A DNA stretch of 64,000 bases from positions 1-64,000 of the forward strand of contig JADDOH010011101.1 of the NCBI GenBank assembly GCA_016648135.1, in the 5' to 3' direction. Under the pieces are notes generated by a model. That model searched no databases and was not told where the DNA came from. It saw only the letters and a program-made list of their open reading frames with translations. Shown piece by piece: positions 10,868 to 22,510 of this stretch. How positions within the stretch are numbered: the stretch's first letter is position 1; each line of letters begins with the position of its first letter. The translations under genes were made by a program, and so were the position numbers. The DNA is from Agrypnia vestita (taxonomy: Eukaryota; Arthropoda; Insecta; Trichoptera; Phryganeidae).

Positions 10868-11756
10868 AAAAAAAAATAACCCATAAAAACTAAGTTTTTA
10901 TTTTACTCCCTTTCTTTGTAAATTAAGTTTACCATCATGTAATTAAATAATCGATTGACTGAAAATGAAACATGTCTAGAAAAATATCTATGCCAAAAAT
11001 CTCTAAAAATATCTCTTAATCTCCATTTGAATTTTATTTTCGTTTTATTTCCTCTTACATTCTTTTGGCGAATGAAAATCTTAACAATTAAAGACGAATT
11101 AAAACATAACACTAAACTTACAGGAATTTAATATATTTCTAAAATGTCAGATGTTTTTAGCTTTGATAAGGCACTTCATGCTTTGAAGATTAAATTCTAA
11201 AAACATTTGTCAGTCAATCTAATCAAGATTTGATACATTCATTTATCAGCAATATCGTACCTTATGAATTTCGAGCGTCTAATGATTTAAACTAGTCTGA
11301 ATCACATTTGAGCAATGTAGAATTATTCAAAACTAAGCAGAAATCTAAAGGAAATAAATAATTATTTGATTTCTTCCCAAAAATCCGAAGTGTGCTGTCA
11401 TCTGTGAACCTATTGTCATAAATTTTTGAAACTCGTAGTGAAGTACCTATTATACCGACGGAGTAATTCAAATTTTAAATATTCCGTGACGTCATCAAGC
11501 CGCCGTTGGTAGTAATCAAACTTTTCTGTAATGATTCAAATCGGAAAAAAAAAACATTAAAATTTCTAAAAATCCAAAATTATACTATAATTATTAAATT
11601 TTTTAACGAAAATTTGATATATCATTTTTATCGTTGCCACGAGTCTGCTTCCAAAGCTTCAGCTCGATTGGATCACGGGAAAAGGGTTAAAAATCGATCC
11701 AAAGTTTTTTCGTCAGACAAGCAAACAGACTCTACGAGTTAAAAGAAAGGGAGTAT
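10868..11756 (+). mobile_element. repeat family M, long copy
   Basis: Starts with AACCCATAAAAACTAAGTTT and TTTACTCCCTTTCTTTG, and ends AAAAGAAAGGGAGTA. Contains CAGCTCGATTGGATCACGGG and AAAAATCGATCC, shared with copies at 7090, 30748 and 42195. Short frames inside are not conserved between copies. Confidence 0.6.
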
Positions 11757-12540
11757 TAATAATCATGGAATTCCACAGTTTCAATTCAAATTCCTCACAC
11801 AAAGATATAATAACATCGACATATTGTTCTAAAATTCAGAGAAAAATTCTGTTTTTTGAAATGTTTTGTTTGTTTCTGTTGTTTGTTGTTTTATTGTGCT
11901 TTTCTAATGGACTTTTAGCTAGGCTTGTATTTAAATACGGCACGATGAACATTTCCTTTGATAAACAAATCTGAGATAATTCTCGCGTCAGAAAAAATCG
12001 TAAACAAGTCTCCCTTGCTATTTGGGGTGCTATTCTCGATTTATCATCGGTTTGATTTTTTTTTATAATTTCAATGTAAAAAATGCACAAATATAAGTTA
12101 AAATGAATTAATTATTTATTTTAGGCAAAAAAAATGTCATTGCAAAGCGTATTTTAAAATAACTTAGTAGTAATGTATAATCTTTTCATCGAGAGAAGAA
12201 AATGTTTGAATAACAAATCAATAAATTTGACATAAAATTGAAACGCAAATAGCAGGCGAATAAAATTGTAATAATCTAAATATATTAGGTTCATGCATAA
12301 TTGTCAGAAGTTTTTAAATATTAAATTATAAGGTTACAAAAAGAAACTCCAACATGATATAAAAAACTCAATATTGTAAATAAAATAAAACTAATAAATG
12401 GATTTTGTCCATTTTTGGACAACATTTTTAGACAAAATTCTGTAATTGTGTTCTCAGAAAATACATATTAAAATATTGAAAAGATATATACTAGTCTTAA
12501 AAAAAGGAATTAATAAATTTAAAGTATATTTTCAGATATA
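11757..12540. other. no gene seen
   Basis: AT-rich sequence; overlapping short frames at 11765-12090 on both strands show no recognisable domain. No clear repeat. Confidence 0.35.
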
Positions 12541-12890
12541 TGCGTACCTACACTAAAAGGAATAATTCTTAAAATTCCACTTTAAAAATATAAGTATCAT
12601 TACCAGATACAAAATCTGTATATGTTATATCATGGGAAGGACTATAGATATCTCTAGCATAGTCTGTTTGAATATACGAAAGAAACTGATTAAGAACATA
12701 AAGGTACTATACGATTTTCAAAAAATTATAAATGTGTGGATGTTCTTACGATGGACTTGTATAAAGTTGTATAAAATTGTATAAAGTTGCATTGTATAAA
12801 GAGTAAATCGCTAAGTCAGCGCATACAATTTTTAAGCACTTTATAAAGTCTTCCATTCACGTTTCGCATATAATATTTTCTTAATCATTA
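12541..12890. repeat. diverged remnants of repeat family G
   Basis: Pieces such as GATATCTCTAGCATAGTCTG and GTGGATGTTCTTACGATGGA resemble family G copies at 17330, 18045, 46340 and 50854. Too decayed to set ends. Confidence 0.35.
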
Positions 12891-12899
12891 ACTATTATT

Positions 12900-13540
12900 C
12901 AATTCAATTCAATTTATTTATTTTTAATATAACATTTACATTACAAACATATGTTTAATTCGTAAATACTATTAACAAGTGAGAAAATATACAAACAACA
13001 AAATATTAAACGTATATAAATTCATTTATATCAAAGATGTAGGAGAATCCTGCTTCGGAAAACCCTCTCAGAGACAAGGTACACATCAATATCTAGAGTA
13101 ATATTGTTCAGCATAGCAGTAGCTCTTCCAACAGGCATAACCATTGGCACGTTGGTCCTGTATATTGGAATGTGAAACAATCTATGCTGACATTGTCTTA
13201 GGTAACTATCGGGAACATACAAATCAATGCTCCGCATAATTTCAGGATTATCGATCATACCGCGCAACAATCGATAAAAATGCGTAATCAAATACACATT
13301 CCTTCTAGTCTCTAAACTATTGTAGCCAAGCATACCCTGGAGGAACTCGGTTGGGTAAAGCCAAGGATAATGCCAGTACTCTCCCATGTAGAGATATATC
13401 TTAGAAACTTTTTTGTACTTTCTCTACCATAAGTGAGTACTTAAGCTCATGTGGCCCCCAAATTATCTACAATTATCGTTCAGGGGCCTGCTATGGACTA
13501 AAAGAAATTGACGAGATCGAACTACAATTGGGAAATTTCA
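12900..13540 (-). mobile_element. 5'-truncated LINE, tandem copy 1
   Basis: On the minus strand the element runs from about 13540 to a tail of TTGAA repeats near 12900. A frame at 13387-13031 (118 aa) carries YNSLETRRNVYLITHFYRLL and LFHIPIYRTNVP, the C-terminal end of a Jockey/R1-like reverse transcriptase. Upstream sequence in the copy is non-coding or frameshifted, so RT, endonuclease and ORF1 are missing. Copy 2 lies 784 bp to the right, and its 5' break is at the same element position. Confidence 0.65.
13031..13387 (-). pseudogene. LINE reverse transcriptase C-terminus (copy 1)
   Basis: 118 codons from ATG to stop, ending FRSRILLHL. The motif SLETRR......F.YRLL.G.ID.P....I..YVP...R, followed by HIP..RTN, is typical of the thumb/C-terminal region of Jockey-group RTs. 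It is open, but only because the 5' portion is lost; it is not expected to be a functional gene. Confidence 0.6.
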
Positions 13541-13629
13541 ATTTTTTTTTTTTTCAATTTTCAATTTTTATTTATTATATAATATGTACATTACAAACAT
13601 TATGTTCAATGCATACATATTATTAACTT

Positions 13630-13745
13630 ACATCTAAAAATATACATATACACATATACATACACATCCATATACACATATACATAAACACATATGTATA
13701 CATACATACACATACACATATACATACATACACACACATATACAT
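13630..13745. repeat. (CATATA/CATACA)n microsatellite
   Basis: About 115 bp of imperfect CATATA/CATACA units within the 3' UTR of LINE copy 2. Confidence 0.85.
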
Positions 13746-13814
13746 ATCGTGTATTAAAATACTAATTTATTATTAATTATTATTAAACAATTAAAAGTGA
13801 CCTGTACAATCTGG

Positions 13815-14171
13815 TCAAAGGTGTAGGAGAATCCTGCTTCGGAAAACCCCCTCAGACACATGGAATATATCAATATCCAAAGCAATCTTGTTCAGCATAG
13901 CTGTAGCTTTTCCAACAGGCATAACCATCGGCAGGTTGGTCCTGTATATTGGAATGTGAAACAATCTATGCTGACGATGTCTAAGGTAATTATCAGGAAC
14001 ATACAAACCAATGCTCTGCATAATTTCAGTATTGTCGATCATACCGCGCAACAATCGATAAAAATGCGTAATCAAATACACATTCCTTCTAGTCTCTAAA
14101 CTATTGTAGCCAAGCATACCCTGGAGGAACTCGGTTGGGTAAAGCCAAGGATAATGCCAGTACTCTCCCAC
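13815..14171 (-). pseudogene. LINE reverse transcriptase C-terminus (copy 2)
   Basis: 118 aa, nearly identical to copy 1 for its first 80 residues and more diverged at the end (DIFHVSEGVFRSRIL). Same interpretation as copy 1. Confidence 0.6.
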
Positions 14172-14722
14172 GTAGAGATATATCTTAGAAACTTTTTTGT
14201 ACTTTCTCTACCATAAGTGAGTACTTAAGCTCATGTGGCCCCCAAATTATCTACAATTATCATTCAGGGGCCTGCTATGGACTAAAAGAAATTGACGAGA
14301 TCGAACTACAATTGGGAAAATAATAAAGGCACTCGTCAAATCCCTTGTCTTCACAATTTTTTTCTTTGGTGCCGAAACATAAACGAAATACTTATTTTCT
14401 TCTCGTATGTTAAGGAGAATACCCCCTTAAACCGAAATTTGTCACTGAGTGTTACAAAAAACAAAAACCTCTCAATTTTTTTTGCTGTCACCGGCGTATG
14501 GTAATCTCCGCCAACTTTGATGACATGCCTCGGTTGTGACACATTTATTTCCTCAAAAGAAAGCTAGCATCGTATTAATTTATGTATTTATCATTATCAA
14601 CGCCCCGTTGCGCTTTTGCAGTGTTATATAAACTCAAAGAATTTTCGGAATATTTTGCGAATGTCCAAATTTTTCAAGAAAAATCCAGTATTTTATCCCC
14701 ATCATTAATCAAGATATTGTCA

Positions 14723-15833
14723 CGTGTCGTGTCGGGATCCCTCGATATTAGAATTTCCAATCGCGCGGGATCCCGACGGATCGGGATCCCGAATTGTTTT
14801 GTATTTTTTTTTGTTTATAGAGCTGAATGCCAATTAACGACAATGCCTTGCATTTTTATATCAGCAATTTTGATAAAATGTTCATTATTAATCATTGCAC
14901 TAATGTTTTTGTAGGCGTTTTTCCAAGCATCAATCAGTCAATGTAGTAGAGTAAAAACTACTAACTAGTAGTAGTTTTTATTACTATGTTAGGTTGATAA
15001 AATTCAGCAAATATTATTCAAAGCTATTTTCATTATTTGAATGTGACATGAACATAAGTTTTAAGTACTCACTAAAATCTCTATAGACATATACAATTAA
15101 ACATACAAAACATAAAAAATGCTGATCAATCCTGATAATCCCGATAATCTCGTCCGATTTTTCGGTTCAGGATTGATCTCGTAAAATGCCTCGAGACTTC
15201 GCGGGATCGGGATTGCATTCCCTAGTCGTGGCTGCAGGAGGAATTAATGAAAACGCTGGGATTTAATACAGGATTTATCAATTCCTGATTAATTAATTAA
15301 ACAAACGTACAAAGTCTCTCAAAACTATTTAACTTAACGCTATTATTTAAATTAAACTGTTTCGAAAATGTATCACTCGTAAATAGACATTTTATAATCG
15401 CTTCACTAATCACTAGAACAATCCGTCCAATTTCAGCGCGTATTACTATTCGCTCCGGTTCATTTCGCTACGTAAGAACTTTTTCCAGAATATTCGCACA
15501 CGGATAAGTACTTCATTTAATTAACTGTCGCTTAGTTCACACGCCTGATGGTAACACTGTTTTCGCTTCATGATTCGCCGCTAGGGCCGCGTCGTTGGAA
15601 ACGTCAAAATAACATTGGTCCTCCGCGGCCTAGATCCGTTTATTTATACCCGATAACGTTGAATTTTTCGAACCTTCGAGACTTTTTTTCCAAATGTTCC
15701 TGGAACTTTGGAGACGTCTCTCGAAAGCTGTAGATTACGCTAGGTGGTTCTGGAATCTTCGGTAGTATTGTGAACATTTCAAACAACTGTCACTTGATAA
15801 GAGTGCGTGATCCTTTTTTTTAGCCTCGTTACA
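14723..15833 (-). mobile_element. solo LTR (gypsy-like), interrupted by a hAT-like element
   Basis: On the minus strand it starts TGTAACGAGGC (15833) and runs through GCTACGTAAGAACTTT... to AATCCCAGCGTTTTCATTAA and the end AGCCACGAC. The same order occurs in the uninterrupted LTR at 55244-55841. Near its 3' end it is split by the element at 14734-15224. No internal region is present on either side, so it is a solo LTR. Confidence 0.6.
14734..15224 (+). mobile_element. hAT-like non-autonomous element (copy 3)
   Basis: Shares GGATCCCTCGA, the CIFISAI-coding stretch and ATCAATCCTGATAATCCCG with the element at 5597-6632, and ends GGGATTGCATTCCCTA. It is flanked by GTCGTGTC (14726-14733) and GTCGTGGC (15225-15232), an 8-bp duplication with one mismatch. 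The other solo LTR shows the unoccupied site. The left terminal TAGGGAA portion is missing. Confidence 0.6.
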
Positions 15834-15835
15834 AT

Positions 15836-16060
15836 ATATTATATATCTCTCATAGAGACGAAGATTTATTTTTATATGAGAAAGTAGGTATGGAATTTTT
15901 TTGCGTGTTCATAGGGCTTACGACCCATCCTACGGCTTAAGTGATCACTTTACACAATGTAGCGTTCACCATTTACACACATGATAGACTACCATATACT
16001 ACAACTTCTAAAAAATTTATAGCTGTAATATTCACTTTTTGATATCTTTATAATGTCTAA
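15836..16060 (+). repeat. repeat family G, copy
   Basis: Contains TATCTCTCATAGAGACGAAG, GGGCTTACGACCCATCCTAC and TTAAGTGATCACTTTACACAATG, shared with copies at 17320-17440, 18040-18200, 19960-21035 and 50854-51197. Only part of the 344-bp full element is preserved. Confidence 0.6.
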
Positions 16061-17205
16061 TTCACATAGCTTTTATAGAATCCGCAACTTGAAAAAATAA
16101 TTTATTAACTGAAAAAATATAATTTTTTTAATCACATATTACATAACATTACAGCGGCTTGTTTTAGCTGAATATTGTGAATATTCTTATCTCTTATCTC
16201 TTCTGATTTTCGTGTTGAAATTCTAAAAATAAATACTGTTGCTTCTCCGTGTAAAATATAAATTATGAAAGGTAATATTATTCAATGTTTTTACTTTATA
16301 CTTTTAATTAATTTGAAACAATTTTTGCAGAGCGACTATCTTAAAAAAACATTATGTCAAATTTATGAGAAATTTTATTTTTAATTTAAAACACATACTG
16401 ATTTTTAATGCATTACACGCTTCAGTTGATGCAATTTGTTGGAAGTATTATTTATGCAAGCTTCCCACTAAGTGTTGCATAACATAACTTCCGTTATAAT
16501 AATATATTACCCTGAATGCGCCGAGAGAAGTAAAACTCCAATTTACATCACTTTACTTTTATTACGAACTGTTTTCTAACATTGCATCTTTTTTGTTTTT
16601 ATCATATATTATTAATCTATGTTTTATGTTGTTAAATTATAAAACAAGGTTAAACTATTTTTTCTTATTTATTTAATTTGTCTCTTATTTTTTATATTGT
16701 TTAATTTATTTACTTTGTTTATTTTACTGTTTATTTAATTATATATGTATATCCAGATTCTAATTTAGCCAAATTATCTTATATTCTTAATACCTACTGT
16801 TTCTTTTATACTGCTTACATTATTCAAGTTTTTTTTTTATACTGTTTCCTTTTAATTGTTTATTTTATATAGTTTTTTAATACTGTTTTTAATACTAACT
16901 TTTTTTGTATTGATTTATTTTATTATGTTTATCGCTTTTGCTCTTGCTTTACTGTTTATAGTATTTTACCTTAAGACACGTAAAATACGTTAAAATGTGA
17001 GGCACTTTCTCGGCAATCGATTTCTCAGTAATCCACAGAATTCTTCAGGTAATTTTTTTTTGTGAAAAAAAAAACTTTTACGTGCTTCGAAAATACACTC
17101 TTTTTTCGCGACATGCGATCTGGAGACTACCTGAAAACCACCTGCTTCAACAACGTCTCAACGTTAGTTTGAAGAGTATAATAAGAAAACCTATTGTAAA
17201 CTAAT
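16061..17205. other. T-rich low-complexity stretch, no gene seen
   Basis: Very AT-rich, with many runs of T and TTTAT units around 16600-16980. No exon or mobile-element landmark was recognised. Confidence 0.45.
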
Positions 17206-17319
17206 AATTACAGGGGCGTGCAGTGAACGTGTATTTACGTAAGAATATATTTAGAAAAAAAAGAATTAAAATACGTATCTCTTGATGATAGGAATCATAA
17301 TTACTATTACATTTAAGAT

Positions 17320-17600
17320 GAATTGTAGAAGTCTCACAGAGACGAAGCTATGAATATGAAAAAAAACTTTTTATACGATGGCCCAGGGCTTACAACCGTC
17401 TACACAATGCAACGTTTACCAATTCCATCGTAAAAATCCATAAAATTTTAAAATTGAATTAGGTATACATATTTCAATTCTGTGAACCTTCCGTATATTA
17501 GATTGGACTATACTAGAGACATCTCTAGTCCTTTCTCATAAACAGTAAAGGACGTAGATTTCGGAGCTGGTACCATCAATCTAATCTATCTTAAACATAT
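17320..17600 (+). repeat. repeat family G, diverged copies
   Basis: AGAAGTCTCACAGAGACGAAG and GGGCTTACAACCGTCTACAC mark a family G piece. At 17510-17545 the palindrome CTAGAGACATCTCTAG follows. Confidence 0.45.
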
Positions 17601-17687
17601 CAAACCTCACCTGACCTAACTTCTTCTTCTGAAATTATTCTTTGACATTATGTGGCGCATGTTGTTGGTGGTAATTATACCGCTATA

Positions 17688-17775
17688 TAGATTATATATA
17701 TAATATATATTATATATAATATATAATATATATATATAATTATTATATATATATATTATATTATATAGTATAATT
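17688..17775. repeat. TA-rich microsatellite
   Basis: About 85 bp of TATA repeats broken by TAATATA units. Confidence 0.9.
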
Positions 17776-18039
17776 TTTTTTTTAAATTGAAGTATTAAGC
17801 AATACTGTAATTATTATTTAATCATCAATACACACATTATTAAATTTTTAAAGTTCTATGTATGTTCAAATCTGAGAATCTTTCATTTATTTTAACGGAT
17901 CAATCAGCCGTGTTGCCCAATTACAATAGCAAAATAAATCACAAAAATACCCAGCATTGTGAAAAATAAATAGATATATGATGACACCGGAAATCCAACC
18001 TAGAACATCCGGAATAAGGAGCCAGTGTCATTAATTAAA

Positions 18040-18200
18040 ATAAATTGTAGATGTCTCACAGAGACAAAGCTATGTATATGGGAAAGAATGTATGGAACTC
18101 CTTCTTGGGCGTTGCAGGGCTGACGACGTGTCTTTGAGGCTGGCTTAAATGATCACTTTACACAGTGTAACGTTCACGATTCCACTCAACATCGACAACA
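18040..18200 (+). repeat. repeat family G, copy
   Basis: GATGTCTCACAGAGACAAAG ... GGCTTAAATGATCACTTTAC ... ACGTTCACGATTCCA; same order as the other copies. Confidence 0.55.
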
Positions 18201-18639
18201 CGTCCATTAAATGTTGTAAAGTAAAGTACGGTTTTTATGTGTCATGTTTTTAATTTTAAAATAACTATGCTATATTCATCTTTGTAAATGTTACTTCAGT
18301 ACCTATGTATGTGTTTTAATTAATCTAACTTTAGTATATTTCCGTATTTTCGATAATATTGTAGAATTGAAACCAAGTGAATTAAAATGGTTTTAATCCA
18401 CAAATTTGGCTGTTTAAAAAAATGAAATACAGGGTTAACTCCGCTGGCATTAAAAATAATTTAATTATGTCTTAAAAACTGTTTACATCGCAAAATTATT
18501 TATTAGCTAAGTGCCGGCTGTAATTATTTTAAATATTTCACCTTATATAATGATAAAAGGTTTTCTCAAACTATTGTCAAGAATATGATTGATAACTGTA
18601 AACGAAAACTCTAAATAATTAAATATTAAAAAAAAAGAT

Positions 18640-19130
18640 TTATTATTTGTATATATCTACTTTTTTTTTTATTAATTACACCAACATGTTTCAGAAAAAC
18701 CTTTCCATCGTCAGGGTGTTGTATAACTGTCAAAATATTAGAATGAAATGTCTTTCTAAATTATTTGAAAAATTATTTTTAAATATTATTACTGAAGTTC
18801 TTGAGTAGTGGCAATTATTAGAAAAATTTTCAGAATTGGGCTAGTAGTTTAATTTAATTGATTATTAATACTTTTTTTACTATTACATGTTTACTATTTC
18901 TAATGATTCTAAATTATTCAATTTCAGACCAAAATTATTCATGTGTTAAATAGAAAGTCCAAAATTTTTATAAAAAAAAAAACATATTAAAAAATAATTT
19001 AGAAAAACAAGAAACAAAAGACATTTCATTCTGATATTTTGACAGTTATACAACACCCTGACGATGGAAAGATTTTTCTGAAACATGTTGGTGTAAATAA
19101 TTAAATAAAAAAATAGATATATACAAATAA
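18640..19130. mobile_element. inverted pair of Penelope-type ends
   Basis: The minus-strand motif at 18689-18714 (CTGACGA...GAAA) and the plus-strand motif at 19058-19084 belong to one subfamily; each is followed by CATGTTGGTGTAA. Between them, read on the minus strand, is the end of a Penelope ORF (ATTGGGCTAGTAGTTAAATT region), also found on the plus strand at 25200-25290. The two ends face away from each other, an arrangement also seen at 28625-29015. Confidence 0.55.
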
Positions 19131-19419
19131 TATAATCAATAGTTTTTAAAAACGTCAATCTACAATGTTGCTGAATCAATTGGAAAAAAATAAATTAAAT
19201 ATTTACCTATCGCGTCTCAATCCGTTATAAAACTAAAAGAAGAACTTATTAATGGCCCTTTTCAATGCTTTATAAATTCATTTCATCAATTTACGAGACG
19301 CTTTCATAAAAAATATAATAATATAAATAATTAGTTAGTCATAATTCGGCGGAGTATCATATTATATTTATACATTAAAAATAATATTGTTTCATACTCC
19401 ACTTTAAAAATTTAGAGGT

Positions 19420-19680
19420 AGAGCTTGCCCAACGTAAATTGGCGTGCGGCGACTTTGGAACTAAAACCCGCCCCGCCCGCGCCCGGCGGTAACCCCTCGC
19501 TCTGTCATTCAGTTCATTCTCGTATTTGCGCGCGAGCAGTGACATCTTGATTTCCAATATACACTGAATTATGTTCAAAACAGTCTTGCAACGCCTTGCA
19601 GGTGGTGCAAGAGCAATTGCCAATGTAGTTTTAAAGTTTTATGAAGCTGAAAAAGCAAATACTGGATTGTTTCTTTAGTG
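19420..19680 (+). other. CpG-rich patch with a possible short first exon
   Basis: The sequence becomes unusually GC-rich (CCCGCCCCGCCCGCGCCCGG near 19467). It is followed by ATG at 19572 opening a 35-codon frame that starts MFKTVLQRLAGGARAIANVV. A GT that could be a donor lies within it (AAT|GTAGTT). This could be a promoter and first exon, or a retrocopy or repeat. TAAATTGGCGTGCG at 19434 and its reverse complement near 19812 hint at an inverted-repeat element instead. Confidence 0.2.
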
Positions 19681-19959
19681 TTGCCCGACCAAATTTCTAT
19701 TATAAAATCATAAAATATATTTGTCAATGTACCGGACACTATATATTATGTATTGTGTAATAAATTTACACCCGGACAACTTCTGTTTCGCTACAGGAAC
19801 GACCTCCCTCGCACGCCAATTTATACTGGTGGCATTCTAGCATTACCAGCTGCGACATCTATTTGTACTCTGTCATGGTACTTATATATTTTTGGCCACA
19901 GATGGCTACAGCACAATATCTTCAAATATTTGAAATAATACAGATAAATAACATACTTC

Positions 19960-21035
19960 TTACGGTGGAATCGGTGAACGTCGCACTGCGTAAAGTGATC
20001 ACTTAAGGGGGGGTAAGGTTTTTAACTTTTTGTTTTTGCATATTATTGTTAATTTTTTAAACGAATGTATAACATCGTAAGAATATTGTGTCAAAATTTC
20101 AAGTCAATCGGAGCAAAATTGACGAAATTATGAACATTTGAGCGATACTCAGACTGATTTTCTATACCTGCTCGGGCAGCTAAGAGCTAAGAGACGCGCT
20201 CACCTGAGGACTACCGGACGTGCTTATTGTATTGGAAGAATTTTGTGTAGACAAGGACTATAAGATGCTGATGATGAAAGCTCTTTGCTGTGTGAACATG
20301 GCATCGACGATTATGTGTAAGTATAAAATAAGTGTTGACTTTTATTTTGAATTTTACAGTGTGCAAAACTTTAAAGCATTTTCCCCACATCACACGTTTT
20401 CAAAGTCGGTGTCCATCATAACTTCAAAACTACTGCACTGATCCTTTTAAAATTTTGAACACTATTTCTGTACATAATTTACAAGGTAATGCTGTAGAGT
20501 TTTTTTCAAATTTGTTATTAATTTTTATTTTTTAATAACAAATTAGTCGATATTTTTCGCAAAAAATCGCGTTTTTCCCTTCAAAGTGTTCCAAAAAATT
20601 GAATAATTGAAATTTCAAAAAACCCTCCCAGCGTTACCTGGGAAAATCTATTATCTAACGAATGAACTTTGATTTTTTGATTTCAGATGATCTAGCACCA
20701 AGTTATGATTGACACCGCAATTCTCCTTTTTTCCGAGACACGCCCGAATAATTGCTGCCATTGCCGTATTTTTTAATATTTCGTCTTGAAAATTTTACAC
20801 AATATTCTTCAAATGTCATACTTTAATGTGTCATTGGTTTAAATAAAGAGATTTTAACTGTGTCGTCACAAAAAATTCACAAAAACATGCATTTTTTTGT
20901 ACGAATTAACCTTACCCCCCCCTTAAATCAGCTAATTCAGGTCATAAGCCCTGTAGCTACCCTACACATGCTTTTATGCATGTTTCTCGTATAAATAACT
21001 TTGTCTCTGAGAGACTTCTATAATTCATCTTAAAT
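19960..21035 (-). repeat. repeat family G copy, split by a TTAA-flanked insertion
   Basis: Reverse-orientation family G: GGTGGAATCGGTGAACGTCG and GCGTAAAGTGATCACTTAA before the insertion. After it come GGTCATAAGCCCT, GTCTCTGAGAGAC and TATAATTCATCTT. The split lies exactly at a TTAA. Confidence 0.65.
20007..20922. mobile_element. TTAA-flanked non-autonomous element (piggyBac-type insertion)
   Basis: A 916-bp insert flanked by TTAA at 20003-20006 and 20923-20926. It has inverted ends GGGGGGGTAAGGTTTTTAA and TTAACCTTACCCCCCCC. It interrupts a family G repeat, so the empty site is known from sister copies. No transposase is present; the frame at 20220-20441 has no recognisable domain. TTAA duplication is the hallmark of piggyBac-mobilised DNA; the G-rich ends are not the canonical CCC start. 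Confidence 0.7.
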
Positions 21036-21536
21036 AATGATTATCTTTCTGTGAACAAAATCAAGTAATTGTGTTCTTAGAACATAAAAATATTTTTGAA
21101 AAATAATTAGATCGATAAATAATTTTAAATGAAAAATGATTTTGGTTAAACCTAAAGCGAAAATTAACTTATAAATATTATATAATATAATAATATCGGT
21201 AAAATAGAATTACAACCTAATCAATCATTTATTTAATTTGATAACGATATTTAATCTTTATCAAAAGTTTGATAATTTAATGAAATTAATTATAAATAGA
21301 TGATAATTCAATAACTCAATCAACAGAAAAAATCCTATCGTGGACATCTGGCTACTAGTGTTTGACTATCTGTTTTAGCCAATTTTTTCCACCTTGCAGA
21401 AAATTGATGTATTTTTTATCTAATCATTTGGAGTGCTCGATGAATTTATCAATTGTTAATAGCGTAGTTTTTAACAAGGTTTTCAATGAAATTATTCAGA
21501 TTTAATCGTATTAGAATTAAATAAGTCAATCTGAAA

Positions 21537-22195
21537 ATTGTAAATGTCCCTACATTTAACACACTGTTCAAATTAAATATTTAGGTATTATAATCGATGC
21601 TAATCTCAAATGGAATCTTCACACAAAACACATCTCAAACAAAATAAAATAAGCCATTTTCTTTCTGCGCAATATTAGAAACTTTCTTAGCATTAAACTC
21701 CTAAAAATGATATACTTCGCAGTCTGCCAATCAATAATAGAACACGGCATAATTGCATAGGGAGGAGCAACTATGAGTGCACTCAACCCAATTATTGCAA
21801 CTCAGAAAATTGCTGTAAAAGTAATCCTCAAAACCTCAATTTTAACAAGGACAGATGAAATATTCAACAAATTCGATGTATTCGATATAAAACTAATTTA
21901 TGCGAATACTACTCTTAAATACACATACAAACACAAAAATGCACAGTTTAGACCAACTCAAACAATAATTACCACACAGTCAAACAAGCTCAAACTACAA
22001 ATCTCAAGGTTGCATACCACGTATGGACAAAGGAGCTACAACTATTTTGGACCCAAATTACTTAATTGCATGCTTGACGAATTAAAACAATCCGGGCTAA
22101 ACACAATTTACAACCCTAACATAAAATACAAAATAAAACAGTGGATGCGAAACAAGGGGAGAGATAAAATAGGCACACTTACACAAATAAACTAA
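21537..22195 (+). pseudogene. LINE reverse transcriptase C-terminal region
   Basis: Conceptual translation gives KYLGIIIDANLKWNLHTKHI...LRNIRNFLSIKLLKMIYFAV...IIEHGIIA, then a 140-aa open frame from 21773. This is the 'YLG..ID..L.W..H' to 'HG...WG' thumb region and C-terminus of a Jockey/CR1-type RT. At least two stops (near 21650 and 21760) break the upstream part. Catalytic RT motifs are missing, so the copy is 5'-truncated. A 3' UTR follows to about 22510. Confidence 0.7.
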
Positions 22196-22357
22196 CACAC
22201 ACTATAACCTCATATGTATGATATATTTTTTATTATGTTACTTTAATCACTTTATTATGTTACTTTAATACACAATACTTCATCAAATACAAATAATTAT
22301 TTTACTATATATCTGCATACCTACTATGTTTTGTATCTACACACTATTGTAAACTAT

Positions 22358-22393
22358 GCCTGTCTCAACACAGATATTTCTAGTGAGACAGGC
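22358..22393. repeat. perfect 10-bp stem hairpin in LINE 3' UTR
   Basis: GCCTGTCTCA (22358-22367) and TGAGACAGGC (22384-22393) are exact reverse complements with a 16-nt loop. The position just before the A/T-rich tail suggests an RT-recognition hairpin, but that is inference. Confidence 0.6.
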
Positions 22394-22510
22394 ACGTCCA
22401 ACCAAAATTTTCTATTTAAATTAAATAGAAATATACAAATAAAAAATAAAACTCGAAAGTCCATTACATGTCGGTTCCTGAGGAATAAGTATTTATTTAT
22501 TTTATTCAAA

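Larger units (their letters stand above)
13546..14325 (-). mobile_element. 5'-truncated LINE, tandem copy 2
   Basis: Same layout as copy 1: 5' break in CCAATTGTAGTTCGATCTCG near 14320, coding remnant, 3' UTR with a (TATACA)-type microsatellite, and an A-rich tail near 13550. The two copies abut, giving a tandem pair with period 784 over the coding part. Confidence 0.65.

Noticed and set aside
17688..17775. Possible replication origin or matrix-attachment site in TA-rich tract
   Set aside because: Only a simple-sequence repeat; nothing beyond base composition supports a function.
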